From contig UQMQ01000002.1 of the NCBI GenBank assembly GCA_900542245.1, forward strand, positions 1 through 47,463: a stretch of 47,463 nucleotides of DNA. The letters run 5' to 3'. Below the pieces are notes generated by a model, which saw nothing but the letters and a program-made list of their open reading frames with translations, did not search any database and was not told the DNA's origin. The stretch's first letter is position 1. Each line of letters opens with the position of its first letter. This document shows, in pieces, positions 1 to 7,428 of this stretch. Origin of the DNA: an uncultured Eubacteriales bacterium (lineage in GTDB: Bacteria > Bacillota > Clostridia > Peptostreptococcales > Anaerovoracaceae). Made by a program: the position numbers and the translations under genes.

Positions 1-697
1 CCTCTAAGACGATGGTCAGGGAGACTTGCCAAGGACCCGGCGCTTCTGCAAGGAAGAAGTGACCGTCGTTGTCACAGTCTGGCGCACATGGACTGCAGCT
101 GCCGCAGCGATTGCACAGATGGCGGTCTCTCGGGGTGCAAGGACATCTGGTGATGTCCGGCATGATGCCGCTGAGGTCTGCAACGTAGCGTCCGTTGCGC
201 AGCATCAGCGCGGAAACCGGGAAACCGTCTACGGTTACGGCGCTTGTCGGCAGTGCAGCGGTTCCCGACAGGAAGATCTCATTGACGGTGACACAGGAGT
301 TGGTGATCGTGAATCTGGTATTACAGTTGAAATCAAAATTGCAGCAGCCGCAGCTGTTACAGCTTGCGCAGCCGCCGGAGCATCCGCAGCCGCAGTTTCC
401 GGAGCAGCCGCAGCTTGTGCCTCCGCAGCTGCCGTTTCCGCGGCAGCTGCCGCCGGTGCATCCGTTGTTTGTGCAGCCGCAGCTTGTGCGCCCTGCCTGC
501 CCGCCGATGACCAGCTCCTGTGTAAAATTTGTTGCGTTTGCAGTCAGAGACGCGATGATCGGGCAGGAAAGCTCCGCATTGTCGTAAAATATTTTGTCCA
601 GGTAGACCCGGTTCTGTACAGTGCCGACAGCGCTGTTTGCGCTGCACCCGTTCGTACTGCGGGTACCGCCTGTCTGGTTGCATGTTGTATTCATCAT
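1..697 (-). CDS. Cysteine- and glycine-rich protein, 3' end beyond window
   Basis: I do not recognise the family. The reading frame is open from ATG at 697 (a second ATG lies at 694) to the window edge, 232 codons without a stop. A Shine-Dalgarno GAGGT sits 5 bases before the first ATG. There is no signal peptide. Residues about 30-65 look like an ordinary folded segment. Residues about 70-120 are a run of CGC, CGG and SCG steps, close to one cysteine in three. A hydrophobic beta-like stretch follows, then a second cysteine cluster near residues 185-210. Cysteine/glycine-rich proteins without export signals occur among spore-coat and metal-binding proteins; a coat role is inference only, supported weakly by the sporulation-like promoter sequence upstream. 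Codon use resembles the neighbouring genes. Confidence 0.75.
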   Translation of the reverse strand, partial: MMNTTCNQTGGTRSTNGCSANSAVGTVQNRVYLDKIFYDNAELSCPIIASLTANATNFTQELVIGGQAGRTSCGCTNNGCTGGSCRGNGSCGGTSCGCSGNCGCGCSGGCASCNSCGCCNFDFNCNTRFTITNSCVTVNEIFLSGTAALPTSAVTVDGFPVSALMLRNGRYVADLSGIMPDITRCPCTPRDRHLCNRCGSCSPCAPDCDNDGHFFLAEAPGPWQVSLTIVLE

Positions 698-721
698 AGA
701 TTACCTCTTTTCCTAATTCAA

Positions 722-742
722 TACCTTTGTCAACCAAAGGTA
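722..742. repeat. Solitary terminal-repeat end forming a hairpin
   Basis: The 21 bases form a perfect 8-bp stem (TACCTTTG with CAAAGGTA) around a 5-base loop TCAAC. The last 17 bases match the right end of the 279-bp element (see 884-1162) at 16 of 17 positions. It therefore looks like a solo end or remnant of the same element family. It lies in the putative 5' leader of the Cys-rich gene. Between it and the element (743-883) I see no gene; only the possible promoter at 751-777. Confidence 0.6.
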
Positions 743-750
743 GGTATTAC

Positions 751-777
751 AATATATGCGCCCGGCTGCGCATTGGT
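751..777 (-). promoter_or_regulatory. Possible mother-cell sigma (SigE/SigK-like) promoter for the Cys-rich gene
   Basis: Reading the - strand, CATATATT (758 to 751) resembles the -10 sequence of sporulation sigma factors E and K, and an AC at 777-776 lies 17 bases upstream, roughly where SigK expects its -35. It would give a leader of about 45 bases that includes the 722-742 hairpin. The match is short and imperfect, so this is only a candidate. Confidence 0.25.
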
Positions 778-883
778 CACAAGGCGCTGCGGCATGCGAA
801 GCGCGGCGGGCAGCAGCGGCGGGGTGCATGCGGGAACGCACGAAAAAGCAGAAACGGGCTTCGGCTTGCGTATGGAGAATTGG

Positions 884-1162
884 TACCTTCGATTGACAAG
901 AGCACACGCGCCTGGACGGATTGAAATTTCAACGCATGCTGCGTTCTCGTCCTCGACCTACGTCCAGTAGGACTTCGTCCTGCGGCCTTGCCTGCGCCGA
1001 AATTTCAAGCCGCCAGGTTCCAAAGGAAGTTTGCAGAGAGAATATTTGCCTCTGTGCAAGGCGGATGAGCGAGGCGTAGTGGTGCTACGGTGAGCGAAGA
1101 CAACAAAGCACAGAAGCAAAGAAGCCTTTGCAAACCGTGTGTGCCTTTGTCAACCGAAGGTA
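884..1162 (+). mobile_element. 279-bp MITE-like element, copy 1
   Basis: This non-coding element is repeated in inverted orientation at 5608-5886. Both copies are exactly 279 bp, with no indels and roughly eight or nine mismatches. Each starts TACCTTCG(A/G)TTGACAA and ends with its complement TTGTCAACCGAAGGTA; the inverted similarity continues imperfectly to about 28 bp. Both ends carry TA, compatible with a TA target duplication as in IS630/Tc1-type elements, but no longer target duplication is clear. Inside are short hairpins (AGGAC-TTC-GTCCT, CGTAG-TGGTG-CTACG), a TTGAAATTTCAA palindrome and two GAAATTTCAA copies. No transposase is present. MITE identity is inferred. Confidence 0.8.
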
Positions 1163-1215
1163 TCAATTGCTAACGAAAAAGTGGGGGATAAAATTCAAAA
1201 AAGCGATATTTTATA

Positions 1216-1244
1216 TTGAAAAGTGTACGAAAGTGGTGTATAGT
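1216..1244 (+). promoter_or_regulatory. Sigma-A promoter of the dcw cluster
   Basis: TTGAAA (1216-1221) and TATAGT (1239-1244) are separated by exactly 17 bases, a good vegetative promoter. Transcription would start near 1251, about 58 bases before mraZ. The promoter lies downstream of element copy 1, so that insertion does not separate it from mraZ. Confidence 0.75.
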
Positions 1245-1248
1245 GGTG
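1223..1248 (+). promoter_or_regulatory. MraZ operator repeats
   Basis: Three repeats in the context A(A)GTG occur at a strict 10-bp period: GTGTAC at 1223, GTGGTG at 1233 and GTGGTG at 1243. MraZ proteins bind G-rich repeats with this spacing upstream of their own gene and repress the dcw operon. The repeats fill the spacer and -10 of the promoter at 1216-1244, so bound MraZ would block RNA polymerase. Autoregulation is inferred from this arrangement. Confidence 0.65.
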
Positions 1249-1308
1249 ATAAGACCATGACAAGGGGGCGTAGTGTCGGCATTTTTATGTGAAAGGAGGC
1301 GAATCATC

Positions 1309-1740
1309 ATGTTTATGGGAACGACTTACAATTCCATTGACGAAAAAAACAGGATGATCGTGCCCTCCAAGCTGCGTGCCGGACTGGGCGCCCGCTGTGT
1401 ACTGACCAAGGGACTGGACCGCTGTCTATATATCTATACGATGGAGGACTGGGAGAAACAGATGGAAAAAATCGCGCAGCTGCCGGAATCCGATCCGAAA
1501 GTGCGTGCGTTCATTCGTCACTTCTGCGCCAACGCCGCGGAATGTGAATTCGACAAGCAGGGTCGTATCGGTATCCCACAGGAGCTGAAGAGCTATGCAG
1601 GCATCGAAAAAGAGCTGGTCACCATGGGTGCGATGAGCAAGATCGAGATCTGGGCGAAGGATATCTGGGAAGCACCGGATAACGAAAACCGCATGGAGAG
1701 CGAGGACTTCGCCAAGGCGCTGGCAGCGTACAATTTCTAA
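1309..1740 (+). CDS. mraZ: Transcriptional regulator MraZ
   Basis: MraZ is a ring-forming DNA-binding protein that autoregulates the division and cell-wall cluster. The product has 143 residues, the usual family length. Two tandem SpoVT/AbrB-like half domains are visible, each with the DxxxR signature (DEKNR near residue 11 and DKQGR near residue 83). I chose ATG 1309 because AAAGGAGG ends 9 bases upstream; the frame is open further upstream but without a ribosome-binding site. It is first in the cluster, 16 bases before rsmH, and its probable operator lies at 1223-1248. Confidence 0.95.
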   Translation: MFMGTTYNSIDEKNRMIVPSKLRAGLGARCVLTKGLDRCLYIYTMEDWEKQMEKIAQLPESDPKVRAFIRHFCANAAECEFDKQGRIGIPQELKSYAGIEKELVTMGAMSKIEIWAKDIWEAPDNENRMESEDFAKALAAYNF

Positions 1741-1756
1741 GGAGGCGGCAGGAAAG

Positions 1757-2692
1757 ATGGAATTCAAACATACCTCCGTTCTCTTTGCGGAATGTATGGA
1801 GGGGCTGGCAATCAAGCCGGACGGCATTTATGTCGACGGTACGCTCGGCGGCGGCGGGCACAGCAGCGGCATCTGTGCGCGGCTGGGCGCAAACGGAACA
1901 CTGATCGGCATCGATCGGGATACCGACGCGCTGCAGGCGGCGGAGAAGCGGCTGGAGCCGTATGCGTGCCGCAAAATTTTCGTACAGAGCAACTATGCAC
2001 AGATCAAAGAGGTCCTTGCGGATCTGCAGATAGACAAGATCGACGGCGCACTGCTGGATCTGGGGGTATCCTCGTTCCAGCTGGACAATCCGGAACGCGG
2101 ATTTTCCTACATGCAGGAAGCGCCGCTGGATATGCGCATGAGTCAGGACGATTCGTTTACGGCTTATGATGTCGTCAACGATTACGATGCCGGGGCGCTG
2201 CGCAGCATCATCACCCGCTACGGGGAAGAACGCTGGGCGGCGCGCATCGCGGATTTCATCGTCAAGGCGCGTAAGGACAAGCCCATTGAGACGACAACAG
2301 AGCTGGTTGACATCATCAAGGCTGCGATTCCGGCATCTGCACGTCGGGACGGACCGCACCCGGCGAAACGGACCTTTCAGGCGATTCGCATCGAGGTCAA
2401 CGACGAGCTCGGACAGCTCGAAAAGGCTGTCGATGCATTCTGCGACGTGCTGGCACCGGGCGGCAGGCTTTGCGTGATCACCTTCCATTCACTGGAGGAT
2501 CGTATCGTTAAGGAAAGTATCGCAAGGCGGATACATCCTTGTACCTGTCCGAAGGAGTTTCCGGTCTGTGTGTGCGGCAAGAAGCCGGACATCAGCAAAA
2601 AATCGGGCAAACCGATCCTGCCGACTGCGGAAGAGATCGAACAGAACCCGCGTGCCCGCAGCGCGAAATTGCGGATTTGCGAGAAGCTGTAG
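1757..2692 (+). CDS. rsmH: 16S rRNA (cytosine-1402-N4)-methyltransferase RsmH
   Basis: RsmH (MraW) methylates N4 of C1402 in 16S rRNA using S-adenosylmethionine. The 311-residue product has the family start (HTSVLFAE) and the SAM-binding loop DGTLGGGGHS at residues 27-36, followed by DLGVSS, the RGFSY segment and ITFHSLEDRIVK near the C terminus. It also carries a CxCx-type cysteine cluster (PCTCPKEF, CVCGKK) that is common in Firmicutes homologs. A GGAGG site precedes the ATG, 16 bases after mraZ, the classic mraZ-rsmH pair. Confidence 0.96.
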   Translation: MEFKHTSVLFAECMEGLAIKPDGIYVDGTLGGGGHSSGICARLGANGTLIGIDRDTDALQAAEKRLEPYACRKIFVQSNYAQIKEVLADLQIDKIDGALLDLGVSSFQLDNPERGFSYMQEAPLDMRMSQDDSFTAYDVVNDYDAGALRSIITRYGEERWAARIADFIVKARKDKPIETTTELVDIIKAAIPASARRDGPHPAKRTFQAIRIEVNDELGQLEKAVDAFCDVLAPGGRLCVITFHSLEDRIVKESIARRIHPCTCPKEFPVCVCGKKPDISKKSGKPILPTAEEIEQNPRARSAKLRICEKL

Positions 2693-2792
2693 CGCATCGC
2701 GGATTTTCCGCAGTCATGGAAACCGAGACCGCAGAGGATCGCGAAAGTATCAGGATATTACCAAATAGAGATAGAGCAGAAAGGGAGCGAGC

Positions 2793-3431
2793 ATGGCTTT
2801 ACCAAACAGAGCCTATACTGCGGACTATACGCATGTAGGACGTGCTGTACAGTCCGGCGGACAGCCGAGACCGGGCAGTGTAGCAAGCGCATACAGAGGA
2901 CAGGCAAGAACCGGAGGTGCGGCAAGCACATCAAGCACATACAGAGGACAGGCAAGACCGGGCAGCGCGGCAAACGCGTATCGCGGACAAGCTTATCCGG
3001 CCTATGCGCCTGATCCGGAGAGAGACCGCCGCAGCAAGGAGTGGAAACAACGAAATATCACGCTGCAGCCGCAGCCTGCGCAGACCGCAGATACAAGCAT
3101 TCTGACGCATGCCATGCTGGCAAAGACGGTCGCTGTACTGATTTTTGCGGGTATTTTATTGATCGCAACTGTATTTTTGACGGCAAAGGCGAGCGAGATC
3201 AAATATTCGATCAACAGTCTGACACGCCAGAACACTGCGATCCAGAAGGAAATCGATGTGCTGCAGGTCAAGATCGGCAGCGCCAACAGCATCGAAAGCA
3301 TCGAGCAGTATGCGACGGAGGAGCTGGGCATGCGCTATCCGAAAGCAAACCAGTCCATTTATCTGACTGTGGACCGCAGCCGGAACGCGGATCTCGTGCA
3401 GAGGATCAAAGAAAAGGCATATCGCGCATAA
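2793..3431 (+). CDS. ftsL: FtsL-like cell division protein with extended repeat-bearing N terminus
   Basis: The position between rsmH and the class B PBP, a single membrane segment (about residues 109-131) and a following leucine-zipper-like coiled coil (about 133-175) identify a FtsL-type bitopic divisome protein, which would bind DivIB and DivIC outside the membrane. At 212 residues it is much longer than B. subtilis FtsL. The extra part is a cytoplasmic tail of about 105 residues, rich in A, G, R, Q and Y, with the motif YRGQA three times (residues 34, 50, 63). Two copies share a 17-base identical DNA stretch 48 bp apart. Sequence conservation in FtsL is poor, so the name rests mainly on topology and position. 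The ATG has the SD AAAGGGAG. Confidence 0.8.
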   Translation: MALPNRAYTADYTHVGRAVQSGGQPRPGSVASAYRGQARTGGAASTSSTYRGQARPGSAANAYRGQAYPAYAPDPERDRRSKEWKQRNITLQPQPAQTADTSILTHAMLAKTVAVLIFAGILLIATVFLTAKASEIKYSINSLTRQNTAIQKEIDVLQVKIGSANSIESIEQYATEELGMRYPKANQSIYLTVDRSRNADLVQRIKEKAYRA

Positions 3432-3581
3432 AAAAGCCTCCCTGGGAATATACAAAAATAAGAAAACGCAAAAGACGAAAATCATTTCTGACAAAATAAT
3501 TGCATAAGAAACGAAAACAGCCGGACAACTAAATACCATCCTTAGGGTCTGGCTCTTTCTTTCGAGACGGAAGGAGAACGC

Positions 3582-5594
3582 ATGCGGGCAGCACCGGTAG
3601 GCACAAAAAATAAAAAACGAATCGCACTGGGATTTCTAATTGTGGCAGTTCTGCTGCTGTTATTGACGTTTCGTGTGGCATACTGGCAGATCATCAAAGG
3701 CGAGTGGCTGACAGAAAAGGCGATCGCACAGCAGACGCAGGATACACCGATCGAGGCGAAACGCGGGGCAATCTACGACCGCAACGGCAAGGAGCTGGCG
3801 ACCAGCATCACCTGCTACACGCTCTGGGCAAGACCCGCACAGGTCAAGACGCAGAAGGGCAAGACCATCACCGCGGAGCAGATCGCAGCGATCGCTTCGC
3901 AGATTGCACAGATCACCGGACGGGATGCGGAAACGGTACAGACGAACTTAACCAAATCGACGGCGTTGGTGCGGATCGCGAGCAATTTGGATAAAGAGAC
4001 GGCAGATGCGGTGCGCGCGCTGAAGCTCAATGGGCTGGAGCTGGCAGAGGGCACGAAGCGGTACTATCCGCTCGGCAATTTTGCCTCTCAGCTTTTGGGC
4101 AGCGTCAGCGCGGACAATACGGGACGCGCAGGCATCGAGCTGGAATATGACCAGTATCTTGCAGGCGTATCCGGCAGATGGAAAAAGAACACCGATTTGC
4201 TCGGCAACGAGCTGGTCGAGGGCGCGGAGGAATATCACGAGGCGCAGGACGGCTACAATGTCGTGCTGAGTCTGGATGAGGCCATTCAGTATTATGTGGA
4301 AAAGGCACTGGAAAAGGGGATGGAAAAAACCAAAGCCAAGCGCATCATGTGCCTGGTCATGAGCCCAAAGACCGGGGAGATCCTGGCAAGTGCCACGACA
4401 CCGGGCTATGATCCGAATGAGCCGATGGACAGCAAAAATGTGCCGGAGGCGCAAGCGGAGGCATATGAAAAAATGTCCGCGGACGAAAAGCAGAGTTATC
4501 TCATCAGTCTGTGGCGTAATCCGGTCATCAGTGATACCTACGAGCCGGGTTCGACTTTCAAGCTGCTGACCTCCTCGTCGGCACTCGAAGAAAAGGTCAT
4601 CGACACCCATACAACGTTCCAATGCGCAGGCAGCTTTACGGTTGCAGGCGTCAGACTGCACTGCTGGACGCGCGGCAGTCATGGCACGCAGACGATCCGG
4701 CAGGCAATCGGTAATTCCTGCAACCCGGCGCTGGCTAAGGTCGCGACACTGATGGGAAAGCAAACCTTTTATAAATATTTAGGACTTTATGGCATCACGG
4801 AAAAAACCGGTGTGGACTATCCGGGCGAGGCCGGGTCCATCATGTACGCGCTCAAGGACGTCGGTCCGGTAGAGCTGGCGACCATCGGCTACGGTCAGAG
4901 TATTTCGGTAACGCCGATTCAGCTCTTGACGGCAGTCAACGCCATCGGCAACGACGGGGTACTGCTGCAGCCGCATTATGTCAAGGCGCTGACGGACAGC
5001 GACGGCAAGGTCGTCAAGGAATTTGAACCGACCATCGTGCGCAAAGTCCTGTCTGCCAAGACTGCCAAGGAAATGCGCAGTATCATGCAGTACGTCGTCG
5101 ATGAGGGCGGCGGCGGCAACGCGCGTATCGCGGGCTATCGTGTCGGCGGCAAGACCGGTACTGCCAACAAGATTGATGCCGGAACCGGAAAATACGGCAA
5201 GGATTATTACAGCTCCTTCATCGGCATGGCGCCGATGGATGACCCGCAGGTCTCCATTTTGGTTGTTGTGGACAGTCCGAGGGGCTCTTACTACGGCTCG
5301 ATGGTTGCAGCACCGATCGCCAAGGAAATATTGACCGATACCCTGCGGTATCTCAACGTGACGCCGACCTACAGCGCATCCGAGAAAAAGGCGATCGAGG
5401 GCAATTATACCATTGTACCGAACGTCATCGGCAAGCCGTTTAGTGAGGCGGTCGGCATCATCGGCGGCAAGGAGCTGAAATACAGCAGACCGAAGTCTAC
5501 GCAGGATGACGACGAATTTACGGTCGTAGACCAGTATCCGAAAGCGGGTACCAAAGTAAAGAAAAATTCCGTTGTCTATGTTTATAAAGAATAG
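3582..5594 (+). CDS. spoVD: Class B penicillin-binding protein (SpoVD/PBP2B type)
   Basis: This membrane-anchored transpeptidase cross-links septal or spore-cortex peptidoglycan with a SEDS polymerase. The order is a short cytoplasmic tail, a membrane helix (about residues 15-35), the PBP dimerisation domain (starting near KRGAIYDRNG) and the transpeptidase domain. The catalytic motifs are S324-T-F-K327, S379-C-N381 and K524-T-G526. One PASTA domain ends the 670-residue protein (about 605-670). A single PASTA domain is the SpoVD pattern; B. subtilis PBP2B has two. It is the only class B PBP in the cluster, so it may serve vegetative division as well. The SD AAGGAG precedes ATG 3582. The 150-bp gap before it is A/T-rich and shows no firm promoter. 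Confidence 0.92.
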   Translation: MRAAPVGTKNKKRIALGFLIVAVLLLLLTFRVAYWQIIKGEWLTEKAIAQQTQDTPIEAKRGAIYDRNGKELATSITCYTLWARPAQVKTQKGKTITAEQIAAIASQIAQITGRDAETVQTNLTKSTALVRIASNLDKETADAVRALKLNGLELAEGTKRYYPLGNFASQLLGSVSADNTGRAGIELEYDQYLAGVSGRWKKNTDLLGNELVEGAEEYHEAQDGYNVVLSLDEAIQYYVEKALEKGMEKTKAKRIMCLVMSPKTGEILASATTPGYDPNEPMDSKNVPEAQAEAYEKMSADEKQSYLISLWRNPVISDTYEPGSTFKLLTSSSALEEKVIDTHTTFQCAGSFTVAGVRLHCWTRGSHGTQTIRQAIGNSCNPALAKVATLMGKQTFYKYLGLYGITEKTGVDYPGEAGSIMYALKDVGPVELATIGYGQSISVTPIQLLTAVNAIGNDGVLLQPHYVKALTDSDGKVVKEFEPTIVRKVLSAKTAKEMRSIMQYVVDEGGGGNARIAGYRVGGKTGTANKIDAGTGKYGKDYYSSFIGMAPMDDPQVSILVVVDSPRGSYYGSMVAAPIAKEILTDTLRYLNVTPTYSASEKKAIEGNYTIVPNVIGKPFSEAVGIIGGKELKYSRPKSTQDDDEFTVVDQYPKAGTKVKKNSVVYVYKE

Positions 5595-5607
5595 AATGAT
5601 CTAACAA

Positions 5608-5886
5608 TACCTTCGGTTGACAAAGGCACACACGGTTTGCAAAGGCTTCTTTGCTTCTGTGCTTTGTTGTCTTCGCTCACCGTAGCACCACTACGCCTCG
5701 CTCATCCGCCTTGCACAGAGGCAAATATTCTCTCTGCAAACTTCCTTTGGAACTTGGCGGCTTGAAATTTCGGCGCAGGCAAGACCGCAGGACGAAGTCC
5801 TACTGGACGCAGGTCAAGGATGAGAACGCAGCATGCGTTGAAATTTCAAACCGTCCAAGCGCGTGTGCTCTTGTCAACCGAAGGTA
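5608..5886 (-). mobile_element. 279-bp MITE-like element, copy 2 (inverted)
   Basis: This is the inverted partner of 884-1162 and occupies nearly all of the 304-bp gap between spoVD and murE. Its terminal repeats are perfect over 16 bp (TACCTTCGGTTGACAA and complement) and similar for about 28 bp. The right end stops 12 bases before the murE start codon, so the murE ribosome-binding site (AGGAG, 5888-5892) lies just outside it. A 78-codon frame crosses the element but has no SD and no resemblance to a known protein, so I treat the element as non-coding. It interrupts what is normally an unbroken operon. Confidence 0.8.
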
Positions 5887-5898
5887 GCAGGAGAGGGT

Positions 5899-7428
5899 AT
5901 GAGGCTGACCGATCTGACGGGAGCGCTGCGGGTGCAGCGCCTCCTTGGTACGGCCGATAAAGATGTGAAAGCATTGAAATACCGATCAGATAAATGCGAA
6001 CCGGGTGACGCGTTCTTTGCCCTGCGCGGCAGAGATGCAGACGGTCATGATTTCATCGCGGATGCTGCGGCGCGCGGTGCGCAGGTGATTTTCGTCGAAG
6101 ATGCTGCGGCATGCGCCTCCGATATCAAAAACAATCCGGACTTGACCATTGTGGAGGTGCCGGACACGCGGCAGGCGCTGGCATTGACCGCGGCGGCGTT
6201 TTACCGTTATCCGGCGCGCGAGCTGCTGACTGTCGGCATTACCGGCACCAAAGGCAAGACGACGACTGCGTTCCTGCTGCAGGCGATTTTTGAAACAGCG
6301 GGGATGCAAACAGGCATCATCGGGACGGTACACTGCGGCTATGAGGAACATTATCATGCGGCGGCGAATACAACGCCGGAGTCCTGCGAGCTGCAGCGGA
6401 TGCTGCGGGAAATGGCAGACGGCGGCTGCAAGGCTGTCGTCATGGAGGTTTCTTCGCAGGGACTGAAGTTTTCCCGAACAGCGGGCATCCCTTTCGACTA
6501 TGCGCTGTTTACCAATTTAAGTCCCGATCACATCGGCATCGGAGAGCATCGCGACTTTGCAGAATACACTTACTGGAAGAGCAGGCTGTTTTCGCAATGC
6601 GAGACCGCGGTCTTGCATGACGGCGATCCGGCATGGGCCAGCATGGCGGCGCACAGCAGTGCCAAAAAAAAGATTTTTTTTGGGATTACGGGGTCTGCAC
6701 ACAGCAATGACACTGCGGACAGCGGCGTTGCCGGTGAAAGCATATCGGCGGCAGATACGGTGCATGCCTGCGAGGTCCGGCTTTTTAGCGCGGGCGGCAG
6801 GCTTGGCTCTGCGTTTCGGCTGCAGGACGGTGCTGATTTTGTGATCGGACTGCCGGGCATGCATAATGTCGAAAACGCCTTGGGCGCGATTGCTGTCGCC
6901 AGAGACCTCGGCATTGCGGACGATGTGATACGGCAGGCACTGCGGACGGTTTTTGTTCCGGGCAGGACGGAGACGGTGGATATCGGTCCCGACCGGATTG
7001 CGCTGGTTGACTACGCGCATAACGGGGTGGCGCTGCAGCACCTGCTCGAAACGCTGCGGACTTACGAGCCGCGTCGGCTGCTGCTGGTATTCGGCTGCGG
7101 CGGTGAGCGGGCTCCCAAGCGGCGGACCGAGATGGGGCGCGTGGCTGCGCAGATGGCAGATCTCTGCATTGTAACATCTGACAATCCGCGCAGGGAAGAT
7201 CCGCTTGGGATTATCGGCGATATTACCGCGGCGATGGATGCAGCAGGCGGCGGCAGTTATCAAGTGATTGCAGACCGCCGGGAGGCCATCCGCACAGCGG
7301 TACAGATGACAGGACCCGGCGATATGCTCGTCGTCGCGGGCAAGGGACATGAGACTGATCAGATCATCGGGACGGAAGTCCGACATTTTGACGATAGAGA
7401 AGAACTGAGGAAAGGGCGAAGGCTATGA
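5899..7428 (+). CDS. murE: UDP-MurNAc-L-Ala-D-Glu:meso-diaminopimelate ligase MurE
   Basis: MurE adds the third stem-peptide residue to UDP-MurNAc-L-Ala-D-Glu in the cytoplasm, using ATP. The 509-residue product shows the N-terminal Mur ligase domain, the ATP loop G113-I-T-G-T-K-G-K-T-T122, the central domain with NLSPDH, and the C-terminal domain. The motif D428-N-P-R431 is the signature of meso-DAP-specific MurE, as opposed to lysine-adding forms, and fits the dapB gene at 43869. I chose ATG 5899, preceded by AGGAG at a 6-base distance; an upstream in-frame ATG at 5863 lies inside the repeat element. Its end overlaps murF by 4 bp (ATGA). Confidence 0.96.
   Translation: MRLTDLTGALRVQRLLGTADKDVKALKYRSDKCEPGDAFFALRGRDADGHDFIADAAARGAQVIFVEDAAACASDIKNNPDLTIVEVPDTRQALALTAAAFYRYPARELLTVGITGTKGKTTTAFLLQAIFETAGMQTGIIGTVHCGYEEHYHAAANTTPESCELQRMLREMADGGCKAVVMEVSSQGLKFSRTAGIPFDYALFTNLSPDHIGIGEHRDFAEYTYWKSRLFSQCETAVLHDGDPAWASMAAHSSAKKKIFFGITGSAHSNDTADSGVAGESISAADTVHACEVRLFSAGGRLGSAFRLQDGADFVIGLPGMHNVENALGAIAVARDLGIADDVIRQALRTVFVPGRTETVDIGPDRIALVDYAHNGVALQHLLETLRTYEPRRLLLVFGCGGERAPKRRTEMGRVAAQMADLCIVTSDNPRREDPLGIIGDITAAMDAAGGGSYQVIADRREAIRTAVQMTGPGDMLVVAGKGHETDQIIGTEVRHFDDREELRKGRRL

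Noticed and set aside
26..970. Alanine-rich reading frame of 314 codons on the + strand
   Set aside because: It lies antisense to the Cys-rich gene; the alanine runs are the complement of CGC/SCG codons. It has no ribosome-binding site and runs into the repeat element.
5651..5887. 78-codon reading frame inside element copy 2
   Set aside because: It has no SD, no family resemblance, and crosses palindromic non-coding DNA present in inverted copy elsewhere.
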